DNA from: Polydactylus sextarius
Taxonomy: Eukaryota; Chordata; Actinopteri; Polynemidae
Length of the DNA stretch: 64,000 nucleotides
Direction: 5' to 3'
Assembly (NCBI GenBank): GCA_016801845.1
Contig: CM028907.1
Location: forward strand, 25,665,950 to 25,729,949
In this document: one piece after another, positions 11,546 to 26,500 of the stretch
Position numbering within the stretch: position 1 is the first letter of the stretch
How the letters are laid out: the number at the start of each line of letters is the position of its first letter
The notes under the pieces: generated by a model
The model's database searches: none
What the model was told of the DNA's origin: nothing
The model's input: only the letters and a program-made list of their open reading frames with translations
Position numbers and translations under genes: made by a program

Positions 11546-14500
11546 GACTGCTGGGAGTCTGTTGTCAAGAACTTGGCCTGAGATGCTGGTGCGAGGATAC
11601 CGCACGCACGCGTGAGTGTGTGTGTGTGTGTGTGTTGGCGGCACTTTTAGGGGATGTGTTTTCGTTGGCTGCATGGATCTTAAATGTCTGTCTCTCCACT
11701 TCAATATGAAAGGGAGGAAAGAAAGTTGGTAAGAGGTTGAGACAGGTGGGTGGGGAAATAAAAAAGAAACAGAGAAAATAGAGCCAGAGGTTCAAAAGGT
11801 GGTGGGTAAAAAACAACAGATGGACTTGCTAAAAAAAAAAGAGCCCATGCTGGGAGATTAATAGTAAAAAACAAAAAAAAAACCAACAAAACAAAACAAA
11901 TGAACAAATGTTTTCCCGACAGTATTACAGTAAGCCTGGTAAATTCCATGTGAGTATATGTAAGGAAATGAGTGTGGGAGTGTGTCTGTGTCAGTCAAAG
12001 ATCAAAGGTCAACTTCTGACAAGAAATTAAGTCTAAAATCCGGGAAAAGCGTTGAACTTTACTGTAGGTTACTAGGAGCTGTTTGTAGTCTTAACATTGG
12101 CAGTGAAGGGTTTTAGTTGCTCCTGTGTCTGAAACTACAAACTCATTTGAGTTTTGGTTTTAGTTCATTTTTAGTCTCACCACACTTTCACTTTCACACT
12201 TTTCCTATAATCCAGTTTGATTCCTGCTAGAAAAGAGGATATTGCTGTTTCCTTGCCTTCTGTCACCTGTCTTTGCTTTCATTTTGACGTTACTCATTTG
12301 CTTCCTACGGGCATTCTTCCCGAACTTCACGGTACATTTCTCATCAGTTGACGATATTTTAAGAGGTGAAACATACCACACGAGGACAAGCTGAATAAAT
12401 AGTTCTGTGGAAGTTTAGTTTAGCTGACTGTATCTGGGCATGTTTTTCTATTTTACTCCTCAGTTACAGCAGCAAGACATGGACTGTCCTGGTGCTTTGT
12501 GCTGTAAAGCTATTAGGCAGACTGTCAAAACATCTATTATACATGAAAGGTGGCTTTCACATTAGGGAAATGGAAAGGTGTCCTTGCTCTGCAGCAGTGT
12601 TTCAGTAGGTGCTTTGAGTCAAAGTTACTTACATGTGAATGGTGAGACCCAAGGTTTCCCAGCAGAACATTATCCAGAGCATCACACACCCCTCCCCACA
12701 TTTCATTAAGTCACCTTGACATGCTTTCTATTTTCCAGGAAACAATTTCGCTATTATTGTGAATTGTAAATGAAGACATTTGTAAGAGAAAATTTATTTA
12801 GAAAAGCATTTTCAACGCTGAGATATATTGTCATATATCTAGTATGTTCAGTTAGCTTAGCTCCATAAGAAAGAGTTCAGAAAGAGTGCCAGCCATTTTA
12901 TATTTTTACTGAATCAAAATGAATGTAAAGATTTATTTATGGATGGATTTTCAATGTGTAATTTTGAGCTTTCATATTTATTGTGTTTATTCTTTAAACA
13001 GACATGATAGGATGGGAAACGTCAGTTCAAGATCAACAATCAGACAGTTGTTTGTCATCCTTTGAAATGTCCCTTTAAATGTCCATTTTTGGAGGCAAAA
13101 CAGAGACAAATATGGGGCACAGTACAAAAGGTAGAAGCGGATATTATGTGGGACATAACACACCCATAAACATACAGACGTTTCTCTAAACAGACTCACA
13201 GATACACACATCTTCACCTCCAAAGGATCTACAGTGTAAACTGTCTGTCCAGTCTACTGACAAACAGGAACATGCACGCACACGCCAAACTGTTATCATC
13301 ATCACATACCATCACTGTCATCAGAATAACCTCCCCAGAAATATCCACACACACACACACACACACACAGTGGACGGTGGTCAGACATGGCTGTGGGTGT
13401 GTCAGTCTCCTGTCCAGTGAAACACAGAATAGGCCATTGTTACCCTTTAGTGACAAAACAAAAGAAAACAAAAGAAAACAACATTAAAAACAACAAAAAA
13501 GTCCCTCAACACTTACACACTGGAAACCAGGTGAAGTTGCTCACAAAGCTTGTGAATCAAGTTTTGTGTTTTAATTTTCACGATCTGTTTTATCTCCTAG
13601 CATTTTGTACACATCCAAACTTAATGGCATTTCCAGACATCTGATGTGGCATGTACATGCAACTCTCTTCCCTTTCCTCATTCTGCATTCATCATTCTTA
13701 TCATGTTTCCATTTTTTGTTCATTCCTGTCTGTCTTCTTGTCTCACTGTACCATTTTTGTCTCCACTATTGTCTCTGTCCAATTCTCCTTCTCTGGCGGC
13801 TTTTTCTAAGTCCCGTTATCTTCCCGCAGTTTCCTCCTTGGTACTTCGCTCCTTCTGCTGTGCTGGCATCTGAAACAAAGGAAAAAAACGAAAGCCTTTG
13901 TACTTCAGTGATTTTGTATTTGATGTCAGAGCGGAAGCTTTTTCATGACTGTCCAAACTGTAATTAGGGTTTGCTCATACAAAGAGCTGCTGCCCTTGAT
14001 GGGCCTTGGGCGGATAAACTACTGAGAAGCTCACACCTCCAGTGTTGTGAGGGGCGGTTGAGTAACTGTGCCCCTTGACGAGGTCTGTTTGAGTTGGTCT
14101 CTGTGGTTTGCTCCACAGTGACACAGCTGAATACACAGCTTCTTTTATCAGAGTATGGTGGAGTTCTTTGGTGTGGAAACTGTCATGCACCTTTCTAATC
14201 CTGTAAAATGGTAAACTTATCTGATACAGCCTCTTCCTGCAGTCATTTTAAGATGATAAAACCTAATTACAGAAAACAAATGTGAATTATGAATGTAAGA
14301 AATCAGAAAAGGGACAAAAAGCAACATGAAGTAGGATAGTTTTTCTTAATTAGATGTAAAAGTGTACAAATATTTTAATAAATGTACAAAACTTTCTAAA
14401 GTTCTATTTTCTATTTGTCTCTTACTTGGTAGTAAGTGCAGATTAATGAGAAAATTATACAGCCTTTTAACTGCCTGGTGACCATGTTTCCTTTCAGCAA

Positions 14501-15471
14501 GGCCAAGGTTTAAGTTCCACTGACGAGTTCCTGCTAAACACTATTTATTTTTCTATTACTAAACTGTGGTTTTGAGAAGGGGCAAATTAAAACACATAGT
14601 ACTTAAAATAGTGTTAGAATATGAAACAAAAGGTGGATATTGGCATGTGGAAATGCCAGCTGCTTATGTAGTGTTACTCTGAAGGTTTAGAACATATTCC
14701 TTTTGGTCCTGTCAATTGTGTTTAATTTGCTCATAAGCCACTATAGAAATCCAAGCACAGATGCATACATTTGATTCTGTAAATACCTTGTCAGTCCCAA
14801 ACTAACTTTGACCTTTAATTGACCTTCTACTTGATCTTTTAATTTAAGTCTCACAGTCCTCTCAGCTCAGTGACCCAAAGGTTCACTTTACATCAGGACC
14901 ACTTACACTAATGTCCTGTTACTGTAAGACACTGGAGCAGCTTCAGGTATGTTATCCAACATTTGGCCTTGACCCATAACTTAAGCTGGAATTGTGTTCA
15001 GGTTCAGTCATGTGTTGTGATGTGTTTTCATTAAGTGTTTCTACATAGTTTTTCCAAATTTCTAACATGGGCTTGAGACTTAGGCAGCAGTGGCAGCGGG
15101 AACCTGAATCTATTTACATGGTTAGATACAACTAGATATTAATGATTTGGGTAGCCTGACAATGTTATTTTATTTCAAAGTTTTTCTTTTAAGTATTGAA
15201 GCATTGACATATATGAAGTCAGTAGGAACTAACTGCTGTCTGGAGGTGACAGAATGACACAAAAAGCACACAAAAATATTTCATCTCTTGGGCTACAGAA
15301 ATGTATTAAAAGTGCGTTAATGTTGTCAGTTATGGTTCATAGAGACTCAATTCTATGTGTGATTTTTTTTAAATTGCCTTCTTTTTAACAAATATCAGCA
15401 GGCAGTTATGCTAGCACAACTGTCACATTTCCACTTAAAGCTGTAACAGATGTAGGTTAACATGTTGCTGC

Positions 15472-15472
<1 letters not shown>

Positions 15473-15506
<34 letters not shown>
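15473..15506. repeat. (TG)n microsatellite
   Basis: An uninterrupted TG run of about 15 units. Confidence 0.9.
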
Positions 15507-18500
15507 CCGTATACATACAAGAAAGAGAAGGCTCCACTTTTACTTTCAAAACATCCTGAAGAGGGAAATAGATACTCCAACTTTTTAGTGATACCCTCAG
15601 TGTGTGAAGGATAGGAGCTAGCCAAAGTGCATTCATCCCCTATCAACAGCTTGATTTGATGGGAGAAAGATCCTCTTTCACTCACAAACTACTTCCACGA
15701 CCAGCACATCTTTTAACACTCTAAACTGAGTGCACTGACATGAAGGGCCTGCAGGTACAAGGCTGTCAAAACTGCTTTAATTTTTCACCAGGGATGGATC
15801 TTCAGAAATTGATTCATAGTAACAGTTTAACGATTTTATTCTGTACTATAAATCTATGTCTATGTCAATCTGATCTGTCTGTGTGGTTGCAGCCAGATGA
15901 AATGCAGAGAGCCTGGCAGGTGCTGCTGATGCCTCCCACTGAGAGCTGCTTGTGGGCAGATCAATCACACTCTTAAGCCAAACACAGGTTACTGCTTTTC
16001 TCCCACGGTTGAAGCTTAGGTTCACAGGGCTGCAGTTGTATTTCTGCCGTCAAATGTTGTAGTAAATGTTGTTATGCTTTTACAAGTCACAAGGTTTTAC
16101 TCCTTACTAGTGGTTTGCCAGCGTGTACAATAAAATGCTAACTTCTTTTCCTCCTAAGTGGCGGCATCTTTTCCTGATTGACTTCATCTCGACAAATTCC
16201 TCTTCTATTTCATAAAATAGCTTTCAGTTATTTTATGAAGCTGTGTTGACAAACGCACAAGCAGATAATCCTTATAAAGGCAACACTTGCCAACACTTGA
16301 AAAATAATAACTGTGAGGGCATTTTGTTTTACTTTCTTATGTGTGATTATTGATGCCAAGTGTCTTCGTCTTTTTACGTACATCATCTTTTAAAAAATGC
16401 AGTTTGAGCTGAGATAGTTGTACAGTTATGTTGTGGGCAGATGATAGTGAATTTTTTTGTTCATATTTGGATTCAGACCCTCAGTGGAAACAGAGCTGTT
16501 ACGCCTTGTTAGAGCCGATGCGTCTGTTCCAACAGTCGCCCTCATAAAGCACAACAGAGCTTTGTTTCCAAATCAGCAGACCATAAGAGCCTTATGAAGA
16601 GCTGAAGTCAACGTGCTGTGTCCCACTCAACTCATAAAAAGGCAACTTTTTTGTGGAAAGAAGTAGCTTTAAGATAAGGAATTTAGTCACGCCACACAGA
16701 CAAGCACAGGCTGTCTATGGATAGATAACGGATAGTGGAAATGTTTTCTAATAAGTTATTTGTGCTGCTTACATGCTCAAACCTGAAGGGAGGTGTGGTC
16801 TGCTGCTCAAGACTTTGTGATAAACATCAGCAGGCATAACAAGTATAACTTGAAAGAAAGCAGGAACAGGGTAACTGTAGCGCCTTATCTACGGTTAATC
16901 AAATATTAAGCCTTGGATACGGAACATCATCACGGAAACTCGGTTATTAAAACATGACCCTGCTTCCTTTTCATGTTATAATAATTAAATAAGTTGAGGT
17001 CTTTTCATGATCATATTTCTGATGGCCTTGTATTGTAAATGCAAAAAATGTGTGAAGCTCTTACATGTGACCATCACCACCTCCCACTACCAACAAGAAA
17101 GCAAGTTTGGCAGCAGAGAAAACTTACGTATTGGACCTTTAAAGGTAGAAATGCCATTTAAGTTTAAGTAAAAGAATGTGCTCAGCACCAATCCCCAGGG
17201 CATGTTAACCGTTCACAGGATACAAACAAAACACGGACCCTCAAACAACAAGGTTAGTGATTGGTATTCACCCTATTTTGACTGAAGTTAATGTGTGGAA
17301 CTGAATGAAAATGTCACATTAAGTCTTACCAGGGCAAATGTTACCAGGCAGCCAGCTGCTATCGTAGCTCAGCCAAGAATCCAAACCCCCATGACAACAT
17401 GACAGTTAATGTATGTTATATGTTTGTGCCTCTAACACTTTGACTAGATTGAGGAAGAAAAGCTTGTTCGTCAAGATCAAAGTGTTTTCTGATGCTCTCC
17501 TAACGCCATCTGTGGTGTGTACATGTGGGTTTGTGTATGCATGTGTGTTACTTCACTGTCTTTGATGTGTACAGTATAGGTCTGTGCATGTCCCTCTCTC
17601 TCTGTGTTACTCTGTCTCTCGTTCGCTGCTGACATCTGGATGAGTGTGAAACAGCTGTGTCTGCTGCAGTCCCCCCGCGGGATTTATAGCCTACTTACAC
17701 ACACACACACACACATACACACACAACTGCACAAATACTTCCTCATGTAACCCTTCATCCCTTATCTTTCCGTATCATCCTACCTCACGCTACACCCCTC
17801 CTTAACTCATCCTCCACCTTTCTCAGCCTGTTTGAAGGAGAGAATTGGAGGATTTTAAGATGTCTTCTCAGACAACATCTTCTTGTGTAATAATGTGGTC
17901 GTGTCCAGGATTCTGTGTATGTGTAGTTGCATGTGCAGCATATAATTGCACAGATCCTCTTGGTACATATGTGTAAGCACATGTATGTGGACATTCATGG
18001 TTTCATGTTTGGTCCTTGTGCACCTCATGGTGAACATTCCTCTCTTCTCATCCTTTCATCCCACCCTCTCCTCTCCTCCTCTTTTCTACTGTCCTCCACC
18101 TCCTTCCTATCATCCTCCTCAGGGCAGCCAGAAGTCTGTTAGTAGGGGGAAAGAGCACTATTCTTTCATCGTTTGCCCTTTTCTCATTTGATTCGAAAGT
18201 GCTTTAGAAGGATTTATGAGATAAATATCGTTTCATGGATTCATGGACTGAATGTGCCTTTGTCAAAATACAAATAAAGATACCCAGTGTCTGACAAATA
18301 ATAATGGAAAAAAAAATATTTGTACTAATATTTGTATATCTGAGTGGATATGCTTAATCTATTAGATACATGAGTATTTAGTATGTTGCACTTGCTTTGC
18401 CCTCCAGAGGAGGATGCATTTATTAAGATGATGAATGCAAGATCAAGTTAATTAAGGTCTGGGACAAGCCTCAGCTACTCCTAAAATCACCTGTGATGGA

Positions 18501-18766
18501 TACACATGGCTAATTAACCCATTCTCTCCTATTTGTCGCAGTTGGTAAAGGTCGCCTTCTCACTCCCAAACTCAATCAGATCAAACCTTTTTGTCCTCTG
18601 AAATTATTCTCCTCCTTTTCTCACATTTTTTCACATTCACACCATCAAACTTTTAATCACTTATAGTTGTGGTGTGGTCATTCCTACTTCTCAACCTCAT
18701 CTCACTTGCTCAATGACGCTGAAATCCTAGTGCAGTAAAAATCACTGTAATAAAAGCAATAGTAGT

Positions 18767-18792
18767 AAAAAAAAAAAAAAAAAAAAAAAAAA
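18767..18792. repeat. poly(A) tract
   Basis: A run of 26 A residues, possibly the tail of an old plus-strand retroposed copy. The sequence before it gives no clear identity. Confidence 0.85.
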
Positions 18793-21547
18793 TGCTGTGA
18801 TGTTCCTGGAATCATTAAATAAATGTTCCTTGGCTTGCTGTCTTATTAAGTCAAGTCAATTTTATTTACACAGCCTAAAATCACCGATTTACTAAAAATG
18901 TAAATGTAAAAAAAAATGTAAAAATGTAAAAATGTTTTGGAAGCTGCACAGCAAGAGATACGTCTTCAGTTTAGATACTGAATCTTATTACATATGTTAC
19001 TGCAGACAAACTGTTGCCACGAATGGACTGGCTCAGATGTACGGATAGGTCGGATGCATGCTGCTTGTGTCTAACTCTATAACACAAATTTAAAAGAACC
19101 TTGTCCCATTCAACCACTCAACCATTTAACCTTCTTTTCTGCTCCCCCTGGAGCCTTAGAAAATAGTTGTTAGTCAAAACATTGATATTGGTCCTAAAGT
19201 TTTTTTTTTTTGTACCAGTCGTGTCAATCTCTTTACCGGCTCTCTGTGCCTGACATCGAGGGTGCCGGTTGGTACCAGCAAATAATAATACCAAGGTTGA
19301 ATTTCTTTGCCAGCTCAAACATGTACCAGAGGTAAGTTCCTAGTGCAGGGAAAGGGCTCCAAGCAGGCATGATAATGATTTTTTTGAGTAAACAGGGTAA
19401 CTTTATTCAGTTGGCCTTTTCTCTTGGTTTCACAGAAATATTGTAGCTTGAGCTTAATCTTGACTTGTAGCTGACAGGATGGAGATGTATTTTTTCATGG
19501 TAATGTATTTTAGATATTGTCACCTTTCTAAGTCATATTTTCAAGTTTTCACAAAAAATGAACCAAATATATTGTATATGATATTTATTTATCAATTCAC
19601 ACAAAAAGGTTATGACAATAGATGACTACTTACATATTGCTGTCAGTCTGTTATGTAACATGAGAGAATTTGATGACTTTGGCTAATTTACAAACATGTA
19701 TTTGGTGACTTTGTGATTTTGAACCTGACTTCGGCCAAAGGGCCTCTAGAAAAAGTAAGAAAAAATTTTTTAAAAATATTTAAAGATAGGATTGGACCAG
19801 CCCCGTGTCAGTGTCAAAGAAACAATGGCCACAGATCAACATTTCTCATGGGTTAGTCAGACCAATAAATAAATAAGTAAACGGTGTCAGGTCCAAATAA
19901 CATGTCGAACCACCAGGAAAATGTCTGGTGGGTCAGATGGTCAGTCCACACATGGACAGAGGGAAGTTTGGTTGTGAATGGCTCTTCAGTAAAACAAACT
20001 CAAACGTCACAACTGGAATCACTTTGACTAAACCAAACAAACAGCAGGTAATCATTTCCTCTGTGATAACGTGAAATGATTCTTCAGTTCTGTGAACATT
20101 AGAGCAACTAACAAACTAACCAATAAATCAAAATCTGAGGAGACATGATCTCCTCACTTCTCCCTCAGCTTATCAATCTAAAACAATGCTGCTATGTACT
20201 ATGCAGCTGTCACACTCTATTTGTGTGTGACCTGCAACAAGGTACATCTGTGTTATTAGTACCTTATGTTTCCTGGCAAGCTCAAAAAACGAAGAAAACA
20301 ATATGAAAAACAACAAATTAAATATCCTCTGTAAACTTTCAGTTATGTATATTTTTCTGCTGTTGCATTATACTCAGGACTAGGGATGTCAACAGTTACC
20401 TGGTTAGTCAGTTAGCAACAAAATAGAAATCTATAAGCTAATTATTTAATCTAAAAATGCTAAATAACTGTGCAACATTTATAGCCTAGTCTATATTATA
20501 GTAAACTTTCACTGACCAATAGGGAACAAGTCTTGCACCATGACAGTAACCTGACTAACGATGTAAAATTTCTGGTTTCAGGTTTGTCAAAAAAAAATTA
20601 CTTAGGCCATTTATTTAACAAGGTAATGGTATATATAACCTTAAAGTGATATATTCTTATATAAATGAGTAATAGTTGTAGTATAGGTTTCCATCTATCT
20701 CTTGAAGTGTTGCTCACCACTTATCAAGCTGTAAGCTGTGTGTTCATCAGTAAACCCTTGAGATGACAGCCTGTTTGGGAAGTAACAGCTACACTGAGTG
20801 CAACCATTGCACTATGTTCAGCATATTAAAGGACATGTTTTTTTTATTCCATTTAAATTGTTATCTGAACACTACCTGACCCTACAGATGCTTTTCTGTC
20901 TGATTTATACCACACACCGTGGTTATGTGATGTATGTGACTTGTTGTAATGCACATTTTGTGTGAAGGTGGGAGGTTTGTTTGATAAATTGTACATGTTT
21001 GTGTGTATCAGTTCTTATAATAGCCATATCTGTATGTGCTAAACTTTTTATCTCATGACTGATGTGGACATAATGTACTGAGTAAGAGAGCCAGAGAGTA
21101 ACAGCCTAATTGGAAACTGTGTGTGTGCGGGTGTGTGGTTAGCGCCTGATGGACTGCAGCTCCCGTTATAGCCCCAGAGCAGTGATTAGAGTTGTCTGTG
21201 AGCTGATTAATATTCCTCTGAGACACTGAGCGAGGTGAGGGAAACGATTATGGGATGGACAGATAATGGAAAGATAATGCCCCCATGGATCACACTGTCA
21301 GAGCGGGGAAGGAGACTCAGAATGTGAGGGAGGGAGGAAGACAAGAGCGAGAGGGATGAAGTAAAGGGAGCAGGTCAAGTAGGAAAACTTTTTTGCAGAG
21401 ACCATTAAAGAAACAGGGATTACATTGAAGAAGGTAGAAAATAATGGATGGCAGGGGAGTAAGGAGGGCTGAGAGGAAAGTTAAGACAAAGGTAGAGTAA
21501 GAATGTGACACAGATCATAAAGAGGGAGAGTGAAGGTGAAGATATAC

Positions 21548-21880
21548 ACTACAGATAAAAATATGTGGACACTTGTTCGGCCTCCAACAAACCATACACT
21601 GGTGATTTTTTTATTTAAAAAATAATACAAGATGATGATGTTAGTAACTGCTGTTTTCACCAATATTAACATTAATGTCCTATGTCTCAACATAAGTGGA
21701 AATCAGAGACACTTACACCTGTGTCTCTTATACATATCTGGATTTTGTTACTGCCTATGTCACTGTCAATATTCTTGATGAGTAGGCATCATGATACCCT
21801 AGTATTTACACTGCAAAATAAATGTGGTCAAATGGATCCTGGACCATGTTTGTCCACATGCTTTTGACTATGTTTTGCAG
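21548..21880. mobile_element. Tc1-type miniature element
   Basis: The left end has TACAGATAAAAATATGTGGA and the right end, read in reverse, has AGTCAAAAGCATGTGGACAA. These form imperfect terminal inverted repeats around the ATGTGGACA core that also occurs in the Tc1 remnant at 27374. The element is about 330 bp with no transposase coding. The assignment rests on the terminal motif only. Confidence 0.5.
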
Positions 21881-23436
21881 AAAGGAATGGGGATACTGGA
21901 AGAGAGGAGGTCAAGAGGAGAGTATGATAATGAAAGATAAGTATTGCTGAAGGAAGAAGGACAGTGGAGGTGAGGGAGGAAGGAGGATGAGTTTTTATTA
22001 TTGGACAAAGTTAGAGGGAAGTAGGGAGATAATGAAGGATAAGAGCAGAGAAAGGGGAGGGGAGCCGGCTGCAGTAGCAGAGGCAGACGAGAGTAAATCC
22101 AGCTGGTGTTGGCACGGCATAATCTATGCCACAGTAATAACATCAGTGAAAAGCCTGGCTGACAAACAGTGGGCCTGAGAGGAAGAGTGATAGAAGAAGA
22201 GAGTAAAGATGGGTGAAAGAGGTGATACAAGGTCACACAGCAGTGGAGGAGGAAAGCTGTTTGATTAAAGGAGGAAGAGGTGGAAACATACAGCAGAGAA
22301 GAAATCAGAGGGAAAACTGAAAAGCTGCGGGGGATTGGAGCAGATTTTTTGAGAGATCGATGCGTGAGCAGCTATACTGTGAAGTGAACATCACAGTCAC
22401 TGTTCAGGCCCGCTGTTAAAATCTGATGATGTCATTCTTTACAAAAATACTTTCTTTGTTAAATTTACAAGGCTCAACTTTTATTTATACAGCAGCTTAC
22501 TCCGCTGAACATTTACGTGCTGGAGATGAACTGAATTTAAGGAAAGTTAACTTTTATAGCTTACATTCAAATTGTAATCTAACAGCTCAAGGGGACAAGC
22601 TCATTTAGAGTAATTGAAGATAAAGTCGCCCCTAATGCTTATAGGAATGTGCTGAAGTACTAACGCTGTTGATGGGGTATGCAAAATCCAATCACAAACA
22701 GTCACGGGAGATTGAGTTTGAAAAGCAAGCAGGAGTAAAAGACACTATTTTGGATACAAGTCAGCAGGTCTGATGTTGCTGATAGAAGATGTATCAAACT
22801 AAAAAACACTTGAAATCAAAAAGATGAAATAACTCTATTTTCTAATTACCATACTTTGTTGGGATCAGTCCTTTTCAAAATCTCACCCACCATCTCTTCT
22901 GTAAGACAGGCACTACAATCATTTGTCATAATGATGGATAGTAGGTACATATGAAACATTTACAAATTTATGTACATTTTTTTCCCTCCCATAACCCCAA
23001 AAAACATTAATCCAAAACATTGTGCTATTTCTGTACTACAGCAAATCGACCAGGGACAAGTGGAAGACTTTAACATAAGTGCTCTCATCACTCAAGTTGA
23101 CCAGCTGGGCGAAGTTCCTTGACTCTTATTGCACTCTGTCAAAGAATGAAAAGTTAGTTCAATTACAGTAGAAGGACAAAGTAAAATCCTTATTTTTTCT
23201 TTATGGAGCTACATTTATGTTTTTGCTATAGTGCAAATCTATCTTTTTTTTTTTTTTTTTTGCATGGGGCTTATGAGATATTATCTGTCAGGAAATTCTT
23301 GTGAAAGGTTTTCACTTTGACCCAGGTCTAAGGATTCAGGATTTCTGTCTCAGTTCTGGGTGCGTGATGACATTCTGGCTCCGACTGCTTCTGGAGATGT
23401 GTGTATTCGCCCTGTCCACCATAATTGTCTTTTCTT

Positions 23437-23516
23437 TCCACAGCTTCATAATTGACCTTTTGTGTGTGTCTAACCATCTGTGTGACTCCAGCCCTACAGT
23501 TTGACCATTTGTGTCT
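23437..23516 (-). repeat. copy B of a dispersed repeat of about 80 bp
   Basis: This is the inverted partner of 11457-11545. Both translate in one frame to a shared LESHRW...RSIMKLW string. That probably reflects shared DNA ancestry and not selection, because no longer open frame continues on both sides. Confidence 0.6.
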
Positions 23517-26500
23517 TTTTGGTGAAACTGTGTGCTGCTCATTGTACTCTCTTTCTCCCTCTAGTTCTGGCTCTTGCTTCATCACTGCTGTAAGAAATGC
23601 TGGAATTCAAGGCATGCACTTTGTACTTCCTGTGTTTTCCTCATGTTGCTAAGGTAGCACTTCCTGTCTCAAGAGCTGGAAAACAGCTTTGAAGGAAAAA
23701 CACACACACACACACACACTTTATATATGTGCATTTATTAATTCTTATTTCTCCCTCTCAACATCTCAACATCTGCACAATATCATCTCCATCTACATCA
23801 AGCAGCATGCTGTGCCTTTGCTTAGTAGATTGACCCGATGGAGAGGCTGCTGCTGTCAGAGCGTACCTTTTCAAAGGGGTAAAGTATTTGGTCAAAAACA
23901 ATGTTAAGTTTAACTGTATATTCCAAAATCCAGATGACAGTCAGGACCTAAGGTTTCCCATCAGAACACTGCATGGTAAGAGGATGTCATGAGTTATTCA
24001 CTTCACATATTGTCACTGACCATTTTGTAAGTGGGTGCTGTTCTATGTATGTTTTTTCAGCTTGATTGCATCACGTTAATTAATTGTTCATTGATAAATA
24101 AGTTATGTCAGTTAAGATATGCCAGTCTAACCTAGCTTACACATGCCATGTCCATGCATGTTGATTTGATGAATTTAATTAAAACCAAAAACTTTTCCTA
24201 AATCAACCCCAAAATGATGTTGTTGCCTTAAACCTTGAATCTATTCATTCATTTATGTATCTCCCCACCCCCATCCCACCATGTTCTATGTCCTTGCAAC
24301 TGTGAAGACATGTGTAATGCCTTATCACCAGCATGTGATTTTGCATTAGACAGTGGCACGGTGGAGTGGGTGGCCTTATATAACCTATCATACTTTTTCA
24401 TGTTGCGGAGCTATATCAATGTTGATATCTATAAATTTATACCACTGACCCTTCACATTTATCTTAATTATTTACATATTTGTTTTATGGTGAGGTGCAT
24501 GCAGAAAGTAATGGGCAATACCAACTGACAACATTAAAATTAAAAGCAAACTACAGCAAATTAATGGAGCAGAGCAAAAGATATTAAAGTATTTCACATA
24601 GATTGTTCAAGTCTGGTCACTTAATAGATAACAATAATGATGCCAGAACCACTGAGGTGGTCCCTCCCTGCTCATTAATCTTTTTATTGTAATAACAAAG
24701 AGAGATTCATCATCTAACTCTGTTGTTTCCTCCAGCTCAGTGGAAACCAAATGTACACCACCCAGCACCAAATGGCAGACTAAGTTAGCTACTAGATAGG
24801 GAACAATGTGGAACTTTGTGGTAGTGGTGGTTGAGGAACTTGTCATGACGACAAACTATTCTACTGTGGTTTGTGCATTGTGAGATGTGTGGGTAGGCAT
24901 ATGTGTGCTAACATACAATAACTATAATAACTTTTCAGTAATGATGTCAGTTTCTGTGGTCAAAAACTCTGCTACAATCTGCTTTTGTCATCCTCTCTTC
25001 AGCATCAGCTAAGAAAAGAAAAACATGCATAAGGAAAACCTAGGGCCACTTACCTTGAAACAAGTTTTACAATCAAACAAAATATGTCATTGATATCTTT
25101 CTTCATTGGAAACAAATTAAAAACTATATTTGATCAATACATAAAATGTTATGTCTATCTTGAATTATCCTTTTCTCTCTTCAGTATAGCCTGGCTTTGT
25201 TTTCTGTCCCCCCTTTTCTACAGTCACACAAGGTTCGTGACCCCATCTTGACCACAATGGGACATTACAATACAGTCCTGCTGTCATTTTGTCAGACTCA
25301 TCTCACTCTCTCTCTCTGGTCCCGACAGCCTGTGACAGTACGGAGGGAGGCAGGCACAAAGTCACACACAGAGACTCACATTCTTTGAGTCTTAGTCACT
25401 TGCTCACAGAAAATGCCATTGTCGGCATCCAGAGAAACAGATCGAGGTGGTGGGGGGAGCAGTGGTACTGCTGGTGGAGGGGGGCTGGGGGTAAAAAAGA
25501 GAGGATGTTGAGTGTTCACTTGTGACTTTGTGAAAAAGCCTGTCCTTGTATCTTTCAGCTGTCAGCGAAGGAGAGAGACAGAGAGATAACTACTGAAGGG
25601 CTGGTAAATCCAGTGGTGAAGTGATAAATGGCTGATCTGTTTGCAGTGAAACATCTGCCAGAATCAGAAATAGTTTTCTTTTAATTCATGTTTGGTTATT
25701 CAAGATATTTGAGTTTCAATCATTTAATCATGACTGGATGTGAAGAGAAATTTGCTGAAGTTAGTGTGCTAACCAGCTCATCCTAGCCCACCCTGACCCT
25801 GTTGTACCTCAAGAGGAAATAGTCACCGTAACATCCTGTCTGTCCTCAACAAGAGATGAAGAAGTAGTAAATGTGAGTAGATGGCAAACCTGTCTCTGTC
25901 ACATTCCTCCATTCTTTCCCTTCCATGTGCTCACCTTAGTGCCACCACTGGTGTATTGAGAGTATTCAATCAATCCCACATGGTTTGGTGGTGTCACACA
26001 CACCATGAATGACAGACTCCCCAGTGGTGCCGGTAGAGACTATAAAACACCTGCCCTGTCTGTGTCCTGTCTATGTTCACCATGTAGACACGTAGCCTGT
26101 GCATGCCTTGTTGCTATGACAAATCATCAAAAGTTTTGCTGTCTCAATATATTTTTTCTTGCATGTTGCATGCGGCTACCATAAAAATAGATGGCTATGG
26201 ATGATTATTATATTATCATATTAATTAATGGCCAGTTTGACCCAGATGTTATAGGCTGGTAAAAAAAAAAAAAAAGTTTTGATGGTGGTTGACGGTGGTT
26301 CTGCTACTATGCTGTCCCCTGTTTATTTGGACTATGAAATTCAACAGTTGCCCCTTAAATTTTTACACTTTTGGGTGTGATTTCCTGATAACTAGTGAAA
26401 AAAGACAGTAGCTCAACACCTTTTTCTCTTTAAATAACATATTCTTATACATCCAATTCATTGTCAGTCTTTGTCCAGTCTGTGTTTGTTTCTGCGTGTG

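Larger units (their letters stand above)
9753..21547. other. intergenic, microsatellites and unassigned repeats
   Basis: No gene is supported in this 11.8 kb. It contains (CA)n near 9843, (GA)n at 11370-11410, (TG)n near 11616, (CA)n at 13346-13369, (TG)n at 15473-15506, a 26-base poly(A) run at 18767-18792, and a SINE- or LINE-tail-like motif (AAGTCAAGTCAATTTTATTT) near 18850. A block at 11457-11545 is shared with 23437-23516 (listed separately). Confidence 0.5.

Noticed and set aside
11701..11949. Hydrophobic minus-strand open frame suggesting a membrane protein
   Set aside because: The hydrophobicity comes from translating T-rich low-complexity DNA. No splice sites or conserved residues are seen.
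15888..15975. Exon-like stretch after GTGTGGTTGCAG
   Set aside because: An acceptor-like site exists, but the open frame runs into a stop after 27 codons and no family or partner exon is recognisable.
19118..19330. Sequence with inverted GGTACCAG-like motifs resembling a hAT-type fish element
   Set aside because: The motifs are too short and degraded to define ends or a target duplication.
24607..24846. Minus-strand open frame of 79 codons with ordinary composition
   Set aside because: It could be part of an unnamed repeat, but no family, start context or splice site supports a gene.
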